Shown piece after piece: positions 63,501 through 64,000 of a DNA stretch of 64,000 nt. The stretch is from assembly GCF_032118995.1 (NCBI RefSeq), contig NC_092651.1, forward strand, positions 16,121,349-16,185,348. Reading direction: 5' to 3'. The notes under the pieces were generated by a model. The model was not told the origin of the DNA, made no database searches, and was given only the letters and a program-made list of their open reading frames with translations. This DNA is from Asterias amurensis. Its lineage: Eukaryota > Echinodermata > Asteroidea > Forcipulatida > Asteriidae. Within the stretch, counting starts at the first letter, position 1, and each line of letters begins with the position of its first letter. The position numbers and the translations under genes were made by a program.

Positions 63501-63769
63501 TATTTGAACGTACGGGGGGCAGATCGGAGTCGACCCGGGGAAGCTAATCGAATGCACCCATTGCTTCTACTTCATTTCTACAGCACATTGCCATTTTTAT
63601 TTCATAATGGAACACGTCAAATTCTGTTAACCAGTAGACTCAAACTTTGCATCTTCATTTTCTGATATTAATAGGGGCCCTCGGAACCAGTAGCTTTGGA
63701 TCTACCACCACAGGGAAACCATTACAGCTGCAGAAACCGCCCAGCAAGTACAGAAAAGGCACCAGGTAG
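47510..63769 (+). CDS. NUP58: Nucleoporin NUP58 (p58/p45)
   Basis: Eleven exons with matching phases give 620 residues (human about 599): 47510-47595, 51878-52011, 52589-52792, 54304-54526, 55083-55148, 55589-55843, 56697-56815, 58222-58304, 58957-59155, 59964-60362 and 63675-63769. Residues 1-215 are an FG-repeat region (TFGTPS, GFGFGAG, LFGATT, GFGFGG). Residues about 235-456 form the alpha-helical core that pairs with NUP54 and NUP62 in the central channel of the nuclear pore; ITALKQLLAVVSNGLQRNAI, AQELKNAEVAHRTQ, YFQRLVEQFEDQM and AALAAQLQS-type blocks match vertebrate NUP58. A second FG region follows (457-600), then the basic end LQLQKPPSKYRKGTR, like the human C-terminus. The acceptor at 51877 (AATTAG) is chosen because it alone keeps the frame. 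The next acceptor-like TGCAG at 51897 would shift it. The start codon lies in a YY1/TISU motif. Confidence 0.95.
47596..48683. other. NUP58 intron 1, left part
   Basis: No gene. A small hairpin at 47981-48013 (TAGTGGGATGCC / GGCACCCCGCTA) and a long G-run at about 48523-48556. The frame 47496-47912 only extends exon 1 past its donor. Confidence 0.4.
48684..49324. mobile_element. Possible hAT-type non-autonomous element
   Basis: Starts CAGAGATGCCAAGTCCAGAG and ends GCGTGAGACTTGGCAGGTCTG. The CAGRNNTGCCAAGTC ends resemble hAT termini. An additional GTGAGTCTCACGCCTAATGC palindrome lies at the right end, and a T-run at 48801-48818. A clear 8-bp target duplication was not found (GTTTTGCA versus GTTTTGTT). 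Confidence 0.5.
49325..51143. repeat. Gene-free interval with a local duplication (50310-50390, 50645-50720)
   Basis: AGGATTTCTAGGAAGTCTGA with TAACAACGTCGACCAGTGGT at 50330 recurs at 50668, and GAATGAACCAATCCGGAG recurs at 50507 and 50604, so about 330 bp was duplicated in tandem. C-run at 50117-50131. No coding region; the reading frames here are not conserved between the copies. Confidence 0.45.
51144..51458. mobile_element. GGCACTGGACAC-family MITE, truncated at right
   Basis: TAAAGGCACTGGACAGGGTT, CAATTTGTCATCGAAGTTGC, TTGTGTGCTTTCAGATGCAT, CTTCAGAGGAAGTCGTCT. The last third is missing. Confidence 0.75.
51610..51748. mobile_element. Possible MITE (ATTCGCAGTATGAACCAGGCT)
   Basis: Inverted similarity between CGTACTTCCTGCGATTGCGA at the left and CGCATTCGCAGTATGAACCA at the right, with ACTGCGAAAGC between. 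Ends not resolved. It lies about 130 bp upstream of NUP58 exon 2. Confidence 0.4.
52190..52470. mobile_element. SINE-like repeat, copy 2
   Basis: CTCAGCTCCCTGGGGAGTAT with ACAGCC and GTGTCATGACCAGGACTTGA with ACCAACACTCTG match 22385-22655. The right end extends to GGTGCTCTCCGCCACGACAC. NUP58 intron 2. Confidence 0.5.
53087..53806. mobile_element. GGCACTGGACAC-family MITE interrupted by another MITE
   Basis: TTAAAGGCATTTGACACCTT at 53087; TTTTCACGTTGTGTATCCCA up to 53163; then the TTAAAGCCATTGG element; resuming at 53538 (TTTTGACTCAATTGGTCATC ... GAGGGAGCAGTTTCTC) and lost near 53806. Confidence 0.75.
53164..53537. mobile_element. TTAAAGCCATTGGACCC-family MITE, nested
   Basis: Starts TTAAAGCCATTGGACCCTTT and ends GAGTCCAATGGCTTTAAA. 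Closely similar to 27660-28017, with an extra AACTCTCGTTAACGAGACTT segment. Younger than the element it interrupts. Confidence 0.85.
53864..54249. mobile_element. GGCACTGGACAC-family MITE, full copy
   Basis: TTAAAGGCAGTGGACACTAT, then CTGAAGTAATGTAGTTTTCG, GACCTCAGATTTAGAATTTG, ATGCATATGTTGAGATACAC, ending GTGTCCAATGTCTGTAAA. It ends 54 bases before NUP58 exon 4. Confidence 0.8.
54561..54745. mobile_element. GTTTCAGACAGGCGC-family MITE
   Basis: CTGACAGGCGCGCAAGAGTC, GCTAAACCAAGTAGATTACG, then GTCTGAAACCAAGGCGCTCC with AGAGTC and GAACGACTGCAACAGTCA. It starts 35 bases past the NUP58 exon 4 donor. Confidence 0.55.
55415..55560 (+). mobile_element. LINE 3' end fragment
   Basis: Reads FFNTLKSLLKAHLFQEASHQ and a stop, the usual last residues of CR1/L2-type polymerases, followed by CAGCGCCTTTGAGCAAACC and GGCACTTTATAATTTATTTA. 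It lies 30-170 bp upstream of NUP58 exon 6. Confidence 0.6.
56360..56600 (+). mobile_element. SINE: tRNA-like head with LINE-type tail
   Basis: GGGCCAGATAGCTCAGTTGA with TAGAGTGCTGGCACTAGT is a tRNA-like A-box head (56363-56401). The tail GCGCCAAGGAGCATGTCTAC, GGATAGGCGCTATATAAG and ATT repeats matches the 3' end typical of CR1/L2-mobilised SINEs. The B-box half seems missing. NUP58 intron 6. Confidence 0.65.
56826..56996. mobile_element. Palindromic MITE, CACACTGCAGCGATAACG family
   Basis: GGCCCGTTCACACTGGCCTC at the left; TTCGTTATCGCTGCAGTGTG at the right; internally TATTCTGCGTGGAGCATTTC as in 19170-19345. It starts 11 bases past the NUP58 exon 7 donor and abuts the next element. Confidence 0.6.
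57003..57897. mobile_element. 895-bp fold-back with 42-bp tandem arrays in both arms
   Basis: Ends TATGGTGGCCCCAAAGGGAC / complement at 57897, flanked by TTAAGA at 56997-57002 and 57898-57903. Left arm 57003-57357 holds six-plus units and right arm 57584-57897 five-plus units of a 42-bp repeat (GTGCGCACACGTATGCAATG, then TCGTGAAACAATTCGCGAAT and AT) in opposite orientation. Both arrays end inside with GCATACCATGTTGCATACC. The 226-bp centre has no clear gene. Because 42 is a multiple of three and the unit lacks stops in most frames, long repetitive reading frames appear on both strands; they are not genes. The structure resembles Foldback/Galileo-type elements. Confidence 0.9.
58462..58700 (+). 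repeat. 37-bp minisatellite, about 6 copies
   Basis: Unit CTACTGTCTTTTTGTCAATG with CATTTTTACTGTTGTTT recurs at 58465, 58502, 58539, 58576, 58613 and 58650. The first four copies are almost identical, the last two diverge. NUP58 intron 8. Confidence 0.9.
60716..61108. mobile_element. 393-bp fold-back MITE, TTAAAGGAACACG family
   Basis: TTAAAGGAACACGTTGCCTT at the left and GCAGCGTGTTCCTTTAA at the right, with GGGAGTCAAATGTTTGACTC with CC at the centre. A second copy of 12822-13212. NUP58 intron 10. Confidence 0.85.
61325..61525. mobile_element. GTTTCAGACAGGCGC-family MITE
   Basis: CGACAGGTGCGCAAGAGTCG at the left and CTCTGGAGCGCCTGTCTGAA with ACGGGTG at the right. The middle repeats CAACTGCAACAGTCA and GAGTTTGGTTCGGTGTGACT. 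Confidence 0.65.
61596..61765. mobile_element. tRNA-derived SINE copy
   Basis: ACACCAATGTGTGTAAGCAC, CTGTGATTCGAACCCGCATC (B-box complement region), TTTGCAATTCTAGAGTAGTG, GGGTAAAACCAAAATTAATA. Same family as 12775-13345 and 39752-39965. Confidence 0.6.
61766..63307. other. NUP58 intron 10, right part
   Basis: A/T-rich DNA with no recognised gene or repeat. Confidence 0.4.
63308..63559. mobile_element. GC-rich 252-bp inverted-repeat MITE, copy 2
   Basis: GGGTGCGTTTGATTAGTTTC at the left and GGGGAAGCTAATCGAATGCA with CCC at the right. The reverse complement resembles 26695-26943. It is flanked by an imperfect direct repeat TTGCTTCTACTTCACTT (left, ends 63306) and TTGCTTCTACTTCATTT (right, from 63561). 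Confidence 0.85.
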
Positions 63770-64000
63770 ATGAACCTACAGCACAGCCACAGCTGAATAT
63801 CTACAGGAATGCTTATTCGACACTCTCCATCATCTTGGGTCGTTAACAGTTTGTGCATTGTATAAATATCCCCTCAGAGCAACAGTGGGATAAGTTACAC
63901 CGTTTCAGACAGGCGCTCTATTGTCGCGACAAACCAAGTTCTGAATTAGGTACATGAAATGTTCAACGTCTGAAATAGTTCGGAGGTACTGGACTAGCTA
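63770..64000. other. NUP58 3' flank with a MITE cut by the window edge
   Basis: Presumed start of the NUP58 3' untranslated region; no polyadenylation signal seen. 63899-64000 is the left part of a GTTTCAGACAGGCGC-family MITE (CCGTTTCAGACAGGCGCTCT). Confidence 0.5.

Overview
The window looks like echinoderm nuclear DNA, most likely a sea star. Its genes are animal genes with long repeat-filled introns. One dispersed repeat, with ends TTAAAGGCACTGGACAC / GTGTCCAGTGCCTTTAA and at least eleven copies or part copies here, is one I associate from memory with asteroid genomes. The species call is an inference.

Layout. 1-2189 (minus): start of an uncharacterised gene with a chromo-barrel-like N-terminus; it runs off the left edge and is interrupted near 950. 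2.3-7.1 kb: a LINE 3' end, then an old tandem duplication (about 3.06-4.56 and 4.9-6.9 kb) whose second unit carries two later insertions. 7130-9366 (minus): a lengsin-type (LGSN) glutamine-synthetase-like gene, coding region in one exon, with a probable TATA promoter and untranslated first exon. 9.5-11.6 kb: repeats only. 11808-14572 (minus): a four-exon gene assembled from splice sites, encoding a 196-residue secreted protein with three sushi (CCP) domains. 14.6-19.4 kb: no gene seen; repeats and perhaps the 3' untranslated region of the next gene. 19388-47190 (minus): a 15-exon, 746-residue myotubularin phosphatase of the MTMR6/7/8 group with a C-terminal FYVE-like finger. Its 7.5-kb first intron holds a two-exon uncharacterised gene on the opposite strand (41309-43119), a LINE 3' end and a cluster of palindromic elements. 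47191-47509: a 319-bp divergent promoter interval. 47510-63769 (plus): an 11-exon, 620-residue nucleoporin NUP58 (p58/p45).

MTMR6 and NUP58 are, as I recall, also neighbours in head-to-head orientation on human chromosome 13q12, so the divergent pair is probably ancient linkage. One protein is a phosphoinositide 3-phosphatase of endosomal membranes and the other an FG nucleoporin of the central channel; nothing in the sequence suggests a shared pathway beyond the shared promoter.

Most remaining DNA is short non-autonomous DNA transposons (fold-back and TTAA-ended families), tRNA-derived SINEs, LINE tails and minisatellites. The most striking is an 895-bp fold-back in NUP58 intron 7 whose arms are arrays of a 42-bp repeat. 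I saw no retrovirus-like, LTR or capsid-bearing element, no CRISPR array and no convincing free-standing tRNA or rRNA gene. I did not find a clearly new multi-gene system.
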